Below, piece after piece: positions 33,866 through 41,457 of a stretch of 64,000 bases of DNA (within the stretch, counting starts at the first letter, position 1; every line of letters begins with the position of its first letter). The notes below the pieces were generated by a model. That model made no database searches and was not told the DNA's origin. It saw only the letters and a list, made by a program, of their open reading frames with translations. This DNA is from an uncultured Acidobacteriota bacterium (GTDB lineage Bacteria; Acidobacteriota; UBA6911; CAINFC01), in the NCBI GenBank assembly GCA_903847975.1, contig CAINFC010000006.1, forward strand, positions 62,001 to 126,000. Reading direction: 5' to 3'. The position numbers and the translations under genes are program-made.

Positions 33866-35436
33866 GCTTCCTTTCCTTTCTGGCTTTTTCCCTGACCGTA
33901 CTTGTGGCGGCCGCTCTCGTTCTACGCCAGAGGCGCGCCGCCAACGAGATCCGGAAACTGCGGGAAAAGGATGCCGCCCGGCTGCATTCCGTCCTTGCAT
34001 CGGCGGAAGCGGGGATTTTCCTTACGGATCTTTCCGGCCGGATTACGGAGGCCAATCAGGCCTCCTGCCGGATGCTGGGGTATTCCTTCCAGGAAATGGC
34101 CGGGAAAAAATGGAGCGCTCTGGTTTTTCGGACCGATGAAAATGGAACTTCTCCGGTTGACGAAGACGGCCCGGAAGCGGGGGTGCCGCCCCCCGAAAGG
34201 AACCGGGCCGGCCGCAAGGGGATCGGGTGGAGGAAGGACGGCTCGCGCTTTGACCTTCGCCTGGCCTCCTTCCCGATCGTGCAAGGGGAGGATCCCATCG
34301 GATGTGTCCGGTATCTGTACGATATCTCCGAGCAGGAGAAACTGCAGAATGCTCAGCAGCAGAGCAACGACAAGCTCATCGTCTGGCTGGGCGAACTGAC
34401 CCTTCGCAACCGGGAAGCCAAATTGATGAACGAAATGATGGACTGGCTTCACTCCTGCGTCAACCTGGAAGAAGGATACGAAATTGTAGCCCGCTATGCC
34501 CGCCAGCTGTTCCCGGGACAGTTCGGAGCGCTTTTCATTGTAAATTCACAGCAGGGATCGATGGAGGCCGTCTCTTCCTGGGGAGGAGCGCCGGTATCGG
34601 AGGACAGCCTGACGACACGGGACTGCTGGTCCCTGCGCCGCGGGCAGGTCCACAGCTTTCGGAATGCCCAGACGGACATGATCTGCCGGCACGTGAGGGC
34701 ATCGGAAACGAAATTTCCCTATGTATGCATCCCGCTGCTTGAGCAGGGAGAAGCATTAGGGGTGCTGCACCTCCAGGGGACGGGTCGCGAAGCTCCTTTT
34801 GCGGAAGACCTGCCGGAGGAGTACCGTGAAAGCCGCCATCAGCTTACCATCAACCTGGCGGAGCGGGTCGGGCTGGCCCTGGCCAACATGAAGCTCAGGG
34901 AAACACTTCGCTACCAGGCCATCCGTGATCCCCTGACCAATCTGTTTAACCGGCGCCACATGGAGGAATCCCTGCTGCGGGAAATTCACCGCATCCAGCG
35001 GCGGAAGCTGAGCATGGGGGTCCTGATGATCGACCTGGATTACTTCAAACAGTACAACGACTCCCACGGGCACGAAGCCGGTGACCTGCTCCTGAAAGCC
35101 TTGGGTAATCTCATCCGGACCCACATCCGCCGCGAGGATATACCCTGCCGGTATGGAGGAGAGGAGTTTGTCATCATTCTCATCGAAAGTCCCCTTGCTG
35201 ACACCTGCCGGCGCGCCGAAACCCTTCGGGAACTGATAAAAGGGTTGGCCAGCCACAAGGACATCCGGGGACCGGTCAGTGTTTCCATCGGAGTTGCCTG
35301 CCTGCCGCAGCACGGAAACGATATGCCGACCCTGCTTCGGGCAGCGGACCAGGCCTTATACGATGCTAAAAAATCGGGCCGTGACCGGGTTTGCGTCGCG
35401 CGTCCGGAGACAGAAACTCCGCAAGACCGATTATAG
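33862..35436 (+). CDS. Membrane-anchored PAS-GAF-GGDEF diguanylate cyclase
   Basis: This 524-residue protein has one N-terminal TM segment (about 3-22), a PAS domain (about 40-155), a short coiled coil, a GAF-like domain (about 190-345) and a C-terminal GGDEF domain. The active site is GGEEF (432-436), a catalytically competent variant. The inhibitory I-site RxxD is R423-R-E-D426, exactly five residues upstream, so product inhibition is expected. It makes cyclic di-GMP from two GTP in response to signals sensed by PAS and GAF. Translational coupling to the propeller protein suggests a functional pair. Possible downstream targets include the PilZ protein at 38946. Confidence 0.92.
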   Translation: MSFLSFLAFSLTVLVAAALVLRQRRAANEIRKLREKDAARLHSVLASAEAGIFLTDLSGRITEANQASCRMLGYSFQEMAGKKWSALVFRTDENGTSPVDEDGPEAGVPPPERNRAGRKGIGWRKDGSRFDLRLASFPIVQGEDPIGCVRYLYDISEQEKLQNAQQQSNDKLIVWLGELTLRNREAKLMNEMMDWLHSCVNLEEGYEIVARYARQLFPGQFGALFIVNSQQGSMEAVSSWGGAPVSEDSLTTRDCWSLRRGQVHSFRNAQTDMICRHVRASETKFPYVCIPLLEQGEALGVLHLQGTGREAPFAEDLPEEYRESRHQLTINLAERVGLALANMKLRETLRYQAIRDPLTNLFNRRHMEESLLREIHRIQRRKLSMGVLMIDLDYFKQYNDSHGHEAGDLLLKALGNLIRTHIRREDIPCRYGGEEFVIILIESPLADTCRRAETLRELIKGLASHKDIRGPVSVSIGVACLPQHGNDMPTLLRAADQALYDAKKSGRDRVCVARPETETPQDRL

Positions 35437-35509
35437 CGGTAAATCCCTCTTTATCCGGAATAGAAAACTCGTGTCAACCCGCAGGAATTCCACTTCGTCA
35501 GAAAAAGAT

Positions 35510-36100
35510 ATGGATGGCGATACGGTCGATCTGGCGGCGGAACCGATAGCCGGATTTACTCTTTCTGATTTTTCCCGCTGGATGAGCTCAGAGCAAAAGC
35601 GTATTTTTCTTCTCTGCCTTAGAATTCTCAGGAACGTGGATGATGCGGATATGGCTACACAAGATACTTTCCTGAAATCCTACGAGGAGCTGAAAAAGGG
35701 GAAAACGGCATCGCTGGGATCCCCCGCCGCATGGTTGACCCGGGTTGCTGTCAATACCTGCCTGGACACGATTCGTTCCAGGCGATGGAAGTTCTGGCGA
35801 CGCAGGCTTCCGCATACCGATGAGCAGACGGTGCTGCTTCTTTCCGCGGCGCCGGCGCCCAGTCCGGAAGACGAGACGCTCTCCCGGCAGATTGCCGGAA
35901 GGATCAGCCTGGCATTGGGAAGGCTCAGCCTGCGGCAGCGGTCCGTTTTTATCCTTCGCCATGAGGAAGGGAAGAGCCTCGAGGAAATTGCAGAGATTTT
36001 GAATCTGGAGGTAGGCACAGTCAAGGTGCATATGTCGCGTGCCGTCCTTAAACTTCGACAGGAATTGAGAGAATTTTATGCCGGAAACGCATTGGAGTGA
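35510..36100 (+). CDS. ECF-type RNA polymerase sigma factor
   Basis: From ATG 35510 the protein has 196 residues; a GTG at 35471 is a possible earlier start, and neither has a strong ribosome-binding site. Sigma region 2 covers about 25-90 (RIFLLCLRILRNVDDADMATQDTFL is its split core). Region 4 covers about 125-185 with a helix-turn-helix (SLEEIAEILNLEVGTVKVHM). No extra C-terminal domain is present. The next gene encodes a zinc-finger, single-TM protein overlapping by 23 bases, the usual arrangement of an ECF sigma and its membrane anti-sigma factor. The regulon probably includes the following Spy-like gene and an envelope-stress response. Confidence 0.87.
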   Translation: MDGDTVDLAAEPIAGFTLSDFSRWMSSEQKRIFLLCLRILRNVDDADMATQDTFLKSYEELKKGKTASLGSPAAWLTRVAVNTCLDTIRSRRWKFWRRRLPHTDEQTVLLLSAAPAPSPEDETLSRQIAGRISLALGRLSLRQRSVFILRHEEGKSLEEIAEILNLEVGTVKVHMSRAVLKLRQELREFYAGNALE

Positions 36101-36515
36101 AGATCAGGTTATCGCTGAACTGTATGGAGTCGGCCCGGGGGACGATCACCTGTCGCACTGTCCGCAATGCCGCAGTCGGGTGGATCGCCTTATGCAGGAG
36201 CGACAGAAGCGGATACAAGGGGACCTGCCTGTTTCTTATGATTTCCTGGCGGCGCAAAGGCGCTGCGTGCTGGCCCGGCTGGATGCCAGGGCGGCATGGT
36301 GGCAGCGCCCCTTTCTGATTCCGGCGACGGCTCTCCTCGCCCTTATTCTGGTCCTGTCTATGCTGAATCCTTTTCGCTGGTCCGGCGAACCGCAGGACAC
36401 CGGTAACACGTCTTATTCCGATTCGACGGTCTTTGAGGATGCCTTTGCCAGAGCATACAGTACCGAACCGGAATTTTCGGAACCGTTGCAGGCATTGTTT
36501 GAGGTGAAGCCATGA
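36078..36515 (+). CDS. Putative membrane anti-sigma factor with zinc-finger-like motif
   Basis: This 145-residue protein overlaps the sigma gene by 23 bases, which implies coupled synthesis. The N-terminal cytoplasmic part contains H-x3-C-x2-C in HLSHCPQC, the ZAS-type anti-sigma signature. A single TM segment lies at about 76-95 (LIPATALLALILVLSML). The remaining 50 residues, acidic and Ser/Thr-rich, would be periplasmic and could sense stress. It is short and divergent, so the call relies on motif plus context. Confidence 0.7.
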   Translation: MPETHWSEDQVIAELYGVGPGDDHLSHCPQCRSRVDRLMQERQKRIQGDLPVSYDFLAAQRRCVLARLDARAAWWQRPFLIPATALLALILVLSMLNPFRWSGEPQDTGNTSYSDSTVFEDAFARAYSTEPEFSEPLQALFEVKP

Positions 36516-36964
36516 GCCAAGGCGCTAAACATTTTACCCGGCTGGCAGCCCTCCTGTGGTTGCTTTCCGGCACTGTTTTCTCCCAGGTACCCGGACTGTT
36601 CCCCTGGTGGGACAGCCCGATTGCCGGCAACCTGGGCCTGACGGAAGCCCAAAAGACACAGATCCGTACGCGCCTGGACGAATGGCGCGACAAAATCATG
36701 AACCTGAACCGGAATCTGGAAGAAGCCGAAGCGGCCATGCGCGCCCAGTTCGACAAAGAACCTCCCGACGAGCGCCAGGCCGTCGAGTGCATTGAAAAAT
36801 CGGTGGAAGCCCGGGCTGAACTGACCCGTGCCGTCAGCATGATGTCCCTGCGATTGCGCCAGGTATTAACCGCAGATCAGTGGAGAGAGCTGCAAAAACG
36901 CCAGCAACAGCGTCGCCCGCCCCAGGGGAGGCCGCTGGGCGCTGCTCCCCCGCGCCAGGGATGA
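36512..36964 (+). CDS. Spy/CpxP-like periplasmic protein
   Basis: This 150-residue protein starts at ATG 36512, overlapping the preceding stop (ATGA). A signal peptide ends near residue 25. The mature part is helical with two LTxxQ-type motifs (LTEAQ and LTADQ), the mark of the Spy/CpxP/CnrX-like family of periplasmic chaperones and metal-stress sensors. The C-terminus is a Gln/Arg/Pro-rich tail. Together with the sigma and anti-sigma genes it forms a three-gene envelope-stress cassette. It may also sense metal, given the Cus-type pump upstream. Confidence 0.75.
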   Translation: MSQGAKHFTRLAALLWLLSGTVFSQVPGLFPWWDSPIAGNLGLTEAQKTQIRTRLDEWRDKIMNLNRNLEEAEAAMRAQFDKEPPDERQAVECIEKSVEARAELTRAVSMMSLRLRQVLTADQWRELQKRQQQRRPPQGRPLGAAPPRQG

Positions 36965-37322
36965 CCGGTTTCCGCTGAAAAGCGCTTCCTTCCCCGGTGG
37001 GGAATTCGTGCCTTCCCGGATGATCGCTTTCGGGCCTTTTCCAGAATTTTATACCAATTATATTCCTATGTCACAATGTAACGTTTAAGGCGCCGGATGT
37101 GACCTGCATCCATTTCGCTGGTGATCCCGGACGCCTCCCGCCGTGTTATCCGTTACAACTATAGTATTAAGACCATTATTTGCTTGACTTATAGTGCCCC
37201 GCCCCAATATATTTTTAATGCATGCTTTTAACTCGGAGAAGAACTTGGAGCGGTGTAAGGAAAGTGGCTTTTATTCAAAAAACGGCCGGGGCCAGTGCCG
37301 AAAGCCGTAAAGGAATGAAATT
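36965..37322. other. Intergenic region of 358 bases
   Basis: The first part contains a small hairpin (36990-36995 with 36999-37004) but no T-run, so no clear terminator. A promoter candidate lies at 37184-37213. The remaining 109 bases form a leader for the Fn3-LamG gene. I looked for a c-di-GMP (GEMM) riboswitch because of the nearby GGDEF and PilZ genes and found no convincing core. No small gene was recognised. Confidence 0.5.
37184..37213 (+). promoter_or_regulatory. Candidate promoter for the Fn3-LamG protein gene
   Basis: TTGACT (37184-37189) and TATATT (37208-37213) are separated by 18 bases, in a locally AT-rich stretch. The predicted leader to ATG 37323 is about 100 bases. Confidence 0.5.
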
Positions 37323-38876
37323 ATGCGATGCTTTTTGACCGGTTTTTCCACGCAGGGGCGGGTTCTCGCTGCCATCGCCGTCATAGCGATCCAAATATCC
37401 TTCTTAGCCCTTTCGGATGCCTCCTTTGCCGGAGACGTAAAGCTCGCCTGGGATCCCGTGTCCTCCACCAATCTGGCAGGATACAAAATCTATTACGGTA
37501 CCGCTTCCGGGCAATACAGAACCCCGATCACCATCGGCATAATGACAACCTATACGATCCCGGGCCTGGCCGATGGAACGTGGTATATTGCGATCAAATC
37601 GTACGATACCAACCTGGTGGAAAGTGGATATTCCGCTGAGATCTGTGCCATGGTGTCCGGCACCACGGTGGTGCAAATCAGTCCTTCCGCAACCACCACC
37701 GTCATCACCACAACGCTACTGGCTACCACAACTACGTTGGCTACTACAACCACATCCGCACCGATCCTGCCGCCAACCACGAATGCGCCGACGACTACCA
37801 ATACCACCACTCTTTTGCCGACCACTACCAGCAGCACCACCTCCTCTACCAAGGCCTCCACCAGTACCACGACTTCCACCAAGGCCTCCACCAGTACCAC
37901 GACTTCCACCAAGGCTTCCACAAGCACCACAACTTCCACGACCACGACTCTGGGGTTGACCATCAGTGGGGTATCGACCTCATCCGTTACCAACACCAAA
38001 GCCAATGTCAACTGGACAACCAGCCAGAATGCCGACGGGCAGGTGGAATACGGTACAAATAACTCTTATGGGTCGCTAAGTTCTCTGGTATCAGCGCTTT
38101 CCACCGGGCATGCCATTACTCTCGAAAATCTTACCGCCAACACCACCTACCAATTCCGGGTAAAAAGCAAGAATGCCTCCGGAACGCAGGTGTTGTCTGC
38201 CAACTATAGTTTTAAAACCACCAACACGACGGACATTACTTCCGGCCTGGTCGCCGCTTACGGTTTTGATGAGGGCAGCGGAGCAACGACCGCCGATTCG
38301 TCAGGGAATTTGCGAACGGCCGCAATTGTGAACGCCGTCTGGTCCACGGATGCCAAAACGGGGAAAGCGCTGGCCTTCAACACCACCGGGACAGTTGCCA
38401 ATCAGTACCTGACCGCTTCCTCATCGGGATTACCGGCCACCAACAGCCCGATCACCATTGCGGTATGGCTCTCGCTGACAGTGCGGAGCGGCCCGACCCA
38501 ATCGGCTCTGAATATTATGGATACGACCAAAGGCATCTCCCTGCAGCTCGGGTTGAAGGAAAATCGGATGGGGGTCTGGCAGGCCGGCGGAGGATGGCTG
38601 GCCATCGGTAAACAGGCGCCTTCCAAGGGATGGAGCTTTTACGCCTATACCTACGATGGGAAAACTCATAGGTTTTACACCGATGGAACGGAAGCCGGAA
38701 ACTCGACCAATGCACCGTTGGGGATAAATCCCAACCTGTTTGAGATCGGACGCAGCACAGGCGGAGCAGACTATCTGAAGGGAATTATGGATGAGGTCCG
38801 AATCTACAGCCGGGCACTGACAGCTACAGAGATCAACGCGCTCTCTACCATATCGGTAGCCAGTATGGCGAAATAA
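37323..38876 (+). CDS. Secreted Fn3 - Thr-rich linker - Fn3 - LamG/concanavalin-like protein
   Basis: This 517-residue protein has a signal peptide ending near residue 36 (SFA-GD). A first Fn3-like domain spans about 37-112 (VKLAWDPVSSTNLAGY is its opening). A Thr/Ser-rich linker (about 117-217) contains three tandem decapeptides encoded by 30-base DNA repeats. A second Fn3-like domain spans about 219-310, and a LamG/concanavalin A-like domain about 318-505 (VAAYGFDEGSGATTADSSG opening; GIMDEVRIYSRALTATEI closing). These domains bind carbohydrates or act as adhesin modules. The linker resembles that of the left-edge phosphatase. No sorting signal or anchor was seen. The role is probably extracellular polymer binding. 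Confidence 0.85.
   Translation: MRCFLTGFSTQGRVLAAIAVIAIQISFLALSDASFAGDVKLAWDPVSSTNLAGYKIYYGTASGQYRTPITIGIMTTYTIPGLADGTWYIAIKSYDTNLVESGYSAEICAMVSGTTVVQISPSATTTVITTTLLATTTTLATTTTSAPILPPTTNAPTTTNTTTLLPTTTSSTTSSTKASTSTTTSTKASTSTTTSTKASTSTTTSTTTTLGLTISGVSTSSVTNTKANVNWTTSQNADGQVEYGTNNSYGSLSSLVSALSTGHAITLENLTANTTYQFRVKSKNASGTQVLSANYSFKTTNTTDITSGLVAAYGFDEGSGATTADSSGNLRTAAIVNAVWSTDAKTGKALAFNTTGTVANQYLTASSSGLPATNSPITIAVWLSLTVRSGPTQSALNIMDTTKGISLQLGLKENRMGVWQAGGGWLAIGKQAPSKGWSFYAYTYDGKTHRFYTDGTEAGNSTNAPLGINPNLFEIGRSTGGADYLKGIMDEVRIYSRALTATEINALSTISVASMAK
37851..37940 (+). repeat. Three 30-base tandem repeats coding a Thr/Ser-rich linker
   Basis: Copies at 37851-37880 and 37881-37910 are identical; the third (37911-37940) differs at five positions. 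The repeat is in frame (10 codons), so gain or loss of units would change linker length without a frameshift. Confidence 0.9.
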
Positions 38877-38945
38877 GTGGGTTAACACGGATCGGATTAT
38901 CTGCCTAAAAGATTGAAGGAAGGCAATGGCAAAGCGAGGGAGAGT

Positions 38946-40208
38946 ATGATTTATAGAAATCCCATGAATAAGCGAAAAAATGTCAGGAACAATCTGCACT
39001 GCCGGATCGTTCTGCAGGGAATCAACCAGGACGGAATCCCGTTTGAGGTGACCGGCCGAAGTGTGGATATCAGCCGCACCGGTTGCGGGATCATTCTGGA
39101 TCACGATTTCACTCTGCAGGGCTCAGCGGTTACCATTTCCAGCGCTGGAAAATTCAGGTCCGAAGCTACCGTTCAATGGATACGGCGAGATCCCAAAACA
39201 GGTCAGGTGGCTGTCGGTTTGCGTCTGGGAAAGACGCAGATGAATTTTGCCTTCAAAGTGGCTGTATCCCTGCTTCTCTCCTGGGCTTTTCTGGCGCAGG
39301 CCACATTTGCCCGGCCGAATTCCGGACCGGCGTCCGGAAGAATGGATTCAACCCGGCAGGAGCAGACGGTTTCTCCTTCTTCCGCTCTTCCCGGCGGGGC
39401 TATTGCCTATCAGACGGAGCGCTCCTGGATTCAAGAGGCGGTCCTGGAGGCCTCCAAGCCGAAAGCGGACGAGGGAATTAACAGCAAAATCGATATTTCG
39501 CTTACCAAAACGAGCTATGCCGTGGGAGAGACGATTACCCTGGGAACCTATAATGTTTCCAACCCGTCCCGACAAGAGCAGAATATCGAGCTGAAAACCT
39601 GGATCACCGGTCCGGCCGGAACCGCCGTATCGGTTGGAAATGTCGGGTCGGACGGACAATATTCCATTGCTTCCGGTTCCAGCGAAAACTACGGGCCGGT
39701 TCAGGTTTTGTCCGTCACGGACGACATGCCGTCCGGGCGGTATGAGGTGGGCACGCGTATTTTGAATCCGGTCACCGGGGATATCCTGGGGGAAAATAAC
39801 AAATCTTTCAGCGTTTCCACCGGCGGGCAGGCCCTGCCGCGAGCCAAGGCGGCCGAATCCACTTCGGTGATTCTGGACATGCAAATGAGCAAATCCAGCT
39901 ATACCTTTGGTGAAGACGTATCGCTCATCGATGGCTGTCGAATTGTAAACAAAGCCGGACAGGACGCCACGATCGAGGTAAAGATCTGGCTGGAAGGACC
40001 TGGACTGAGTCCCATCACACTGGTTTCCATGGGAAGCGACGGGTCGCTGATTCTGACTCCGAACGCCAACATGAAACTGAATCCAATGCAGGATTTCAAA
40101 ATAACTCAGGATCTGCCGGCCGGAACCTATCAGCTGAAGTCAAGAGTCCTGGATCCCGTCACCGGTCAGGGAATCACCCAGACGGTGAGCAATTTCGACA
40201 TTCGCTAG
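38946..40208 (+). CDS. PilZ-domain protein fused to an export signal and two exported beta-domains
   Basis: This 420-residue protein starts at ATG 38946 behind GAGGGAGAG. An N-terminal PilZ domain (about 6-95) has both c-di-GMP-binding motifs: RxxxR (R10, R14) and DxSxxG (D41, S43, G46). Directly after it comes a hydrophobic segment (about 102-122) with an Ala-x-Ala-like end, resembling a signal peptide or anchor. Two homologous beta-sandwich-like repeats follow (about 175-288 and 303-419), each opening with SY-x-x-GE and closing with a RxLxPVTG-like strand. Thus a c-di-GMP receptor inside the cell may be joined to a periplasmic or extracellular part. Alternatively an internal ATG at 39240, with GGGAAAG upstream, makes the exported part alone. 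The architecture is unusual. Confidence 0.8.
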   Translation: MIYRNPMNKRKNVRNNLHCRIVLQGINQDGIPFEVTGRSVDISRTGCGIILDHDFTLQGSAVTISSAGKFRSEATVQWIRRDPKTGQVAVGLRLGKTQMNFAFKVAVSLLLSWAFLAQATFARPNSGPASGRMDSTRQEQTVSPSSALPGGAIAYQTERSWIQEAVLEASKPKADEGINSKIDISLTKTSYAVGETITLGTYNVSNPSRQEQNIELKTWITGPAGTAVSVGNVGSDGQYSIASGSSENYGPVQVLSVTDDMPSGRYEVGTRILNPVTGDILGENNKSFSVSTGGQALPRAKAAESTSVILDMQMSKSSYTFGEDVSLIDGCRIVNKAGQDATIEVKIWLEGPGLSPITLVSMGSDGSLILTPNANMKLNPMQDFKITQDLPAGTYQLKSRVLDPVTGQGITQTVSNFDIR

Positions 40209-40262
40209 CGACTTCCACTTTCTTGCGTAAACAGGGTAAAATGAAAATGGCAACCGGGAGGA

Positions 40263-40349
40263 ATGAAAGCGATTGAATACGGCCGCTCTTTCTCCCTGAG
40301 CCCATTTTCGAGCCTTCCAGGCGGAAAGCTCATGCAGGAAACTTTATGA
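40263..40349 (+). CDS. Possible 28-codon leader ORF
   Basis: A short frame begins at ATG 40263 and ends with a TGA that overlaps the next gene's ATG (ATGA at 40346). GGGAGGA is present but lies almost against the ATG, closer than usual, which weakens the case. If translated it could couple expression to the downstream gene. No conserved features seen. Confidence 0.2.
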   Translation: MKAIEYGRSFSLSPFSSLPGGKLMQETL

Positions 40350-41452
40350 AGCGGAAGTTGATACTGGCAACCGCCCTGGTTTGCATCTTTTACGTTCCTT
40401 TCTGTTTTGCTGCGGAAAGTCCCGGTACCGGGAAATCCGTTAGCGCCCTTCCTTCTGTTTCCGTTCCTATTCTGGGCAAGTTATTGAAAATTCCTGCCGG
40501 CACGTTTCAGCAGGGTTCACCCAATTCGGAAGCCTGCCGGGAGAGCGATGAGGGGCCGCAATTCGCTCACACCATAGGGCAGAGCCTGCTGGTCATGGAA
40601 ACGGAAGTTACCCGCCAGATGTGGGCCGACCTGAAAAAGGATCAGCCCAGCCTGGGAGATGACCCTTCCGATTACTCCACCACCTACAACGGCACGACTC
40701 CGGTCAAATATCTTAAATGGTATCAGGCCATCCTTTTTGCGAATCTGATTTCGTCGAATCAGCAGCTCAACCGCTGCTACTTCCGGGATTCCGGATTCAC
40801 CCAGCCGGTCGTGGATGCCAGTACATCGCCGGTTTACTGCAATTTTTCGGCGGATGGGTATCGTCTGCCTTCCGAAGGAGAATGGGAATACCTGGCCCGC
40901 GCCACGACAGCCATGCCCTATTCGACCGTCGAATCCGGTCCGTGGGCGAACTACTGTTCTTCGGTCCCATTTTGTTCCGATCTTCCCGCGCTGAATGCCA
41001 GAGCCATCTTCAGCTGTCTGTTCACCACCAGCCGATCCCTGGTCTTCAGGAAAAAACCGGTTTCGCTCCCGGATATTGGCGGGCAGGGAAAGGCAGCATC
41101 CCCATGGCAGAGCCTGCGGCCGCAGGGCGATTATACCGAACCGCAGCCGGTGGGAGGCTCCCGGACGGCAAACGACTGGGAGCTGAAGGATACCATGGGC
41201 AATGTTGCGGAGTTCTGCTGGGACATTTATGCCTCCGCCTACCCAAGCGGTCCGGTCACCGACTACCGCGGACCGACCACCAGCTCCAACACGGCCCGCA
41301 CTGCCCGCGGGGGTTCTTATACTTCCACTCCGGGCAAGCTTCGACTATCCTACCGGCGGGACATTGAGCCCGACCTGGAATCCATGGATGTGGGATTCCG
41401 TCTGGTCCGGAACCCCTCCTCTCGAATTTTCCTCCCCCTTCTGCTGCGCTGA
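40346..41452 (+). CDS. Secreted FGE-sulfatase (SUMF1)-fold protein without the catalytic cysteines
   Basis: This 368-residue protein has a signal peptide (1-22) and the SUMF1/FGE-sulfatase domain. Visible are IPAGTFQQGSP, an ETEVTRQMW segment, the YRLPSEGEWEYLAR core, DTMGNVAEFCWD, a RGGSY strand and the closing DVGFRLVR. In true formylglycine-generating enzymes the segment after RGGSF carries two catalytic cysteines; here it reads TSTPGKLRL. It is therefore not expected to oxidise sulfatase cysteines and is more likely a binding or structural member of this C-type-lectin-like fold. About 30 residues after RLPSEGEWEYLAR is an insertion with extra Cys. It converges on the T6SS cluster, with only five bases between the two stops. 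Confidence 0.82.
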   Translation: MKRKLILATALVCIFYVPFCFAAESPGTGKSVSALPSVSVPILGKLLKIPAGTFQQGSPNSEACRESDEGPQFAHTIGQSLLVMETEVTRQMWADLKKDQPSLGDDPSDYSTTYNGTTPVKYLKWYQAILFANLISSNQQLNRCYFRDSGFTQPVVDASTSPVYCNFSADGYRLPSEGEWEYLARATTAMPYSTVESGPWANYCSSVPFCSDLPALNARAIFSCLFTTSRSLVFRKKPVSLPDIGGQGKAASPWQSLRPQGDYTEPQPVGGSRTANDWELKDTMGNVAEFCWDIYASAYPSGPVTDYRGPTTSSNTARTARGGSYTSTPGKLRLSYRRDIEPDLESMDVGFRLVRNPSSRIFLPLLLR

Positions 41453-41457
41453 AGGGC

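Noticed and set aside
36985-37010. Hairpin after the Spy-like gene as a terminator
   Set aside because: The stem is six pairs with a 3-base loop and no T-run follows on the plus strand.
37214-37322. Possible c-di-GMP (GEMM) riboswitch in the leader of the Fn3-LamG gene
   Set aside because: Neighbouring c-di-GMP genes made it worth checking, but the conserved GEMM core and tetraloop/receptor elements were not found.
37681-37960. Repeated Thr codons read as a CRISPR-like or microsatellite array
   Set aside because: The repeats are in frame, have no unique spacers and encode a Thr/Ser linker.
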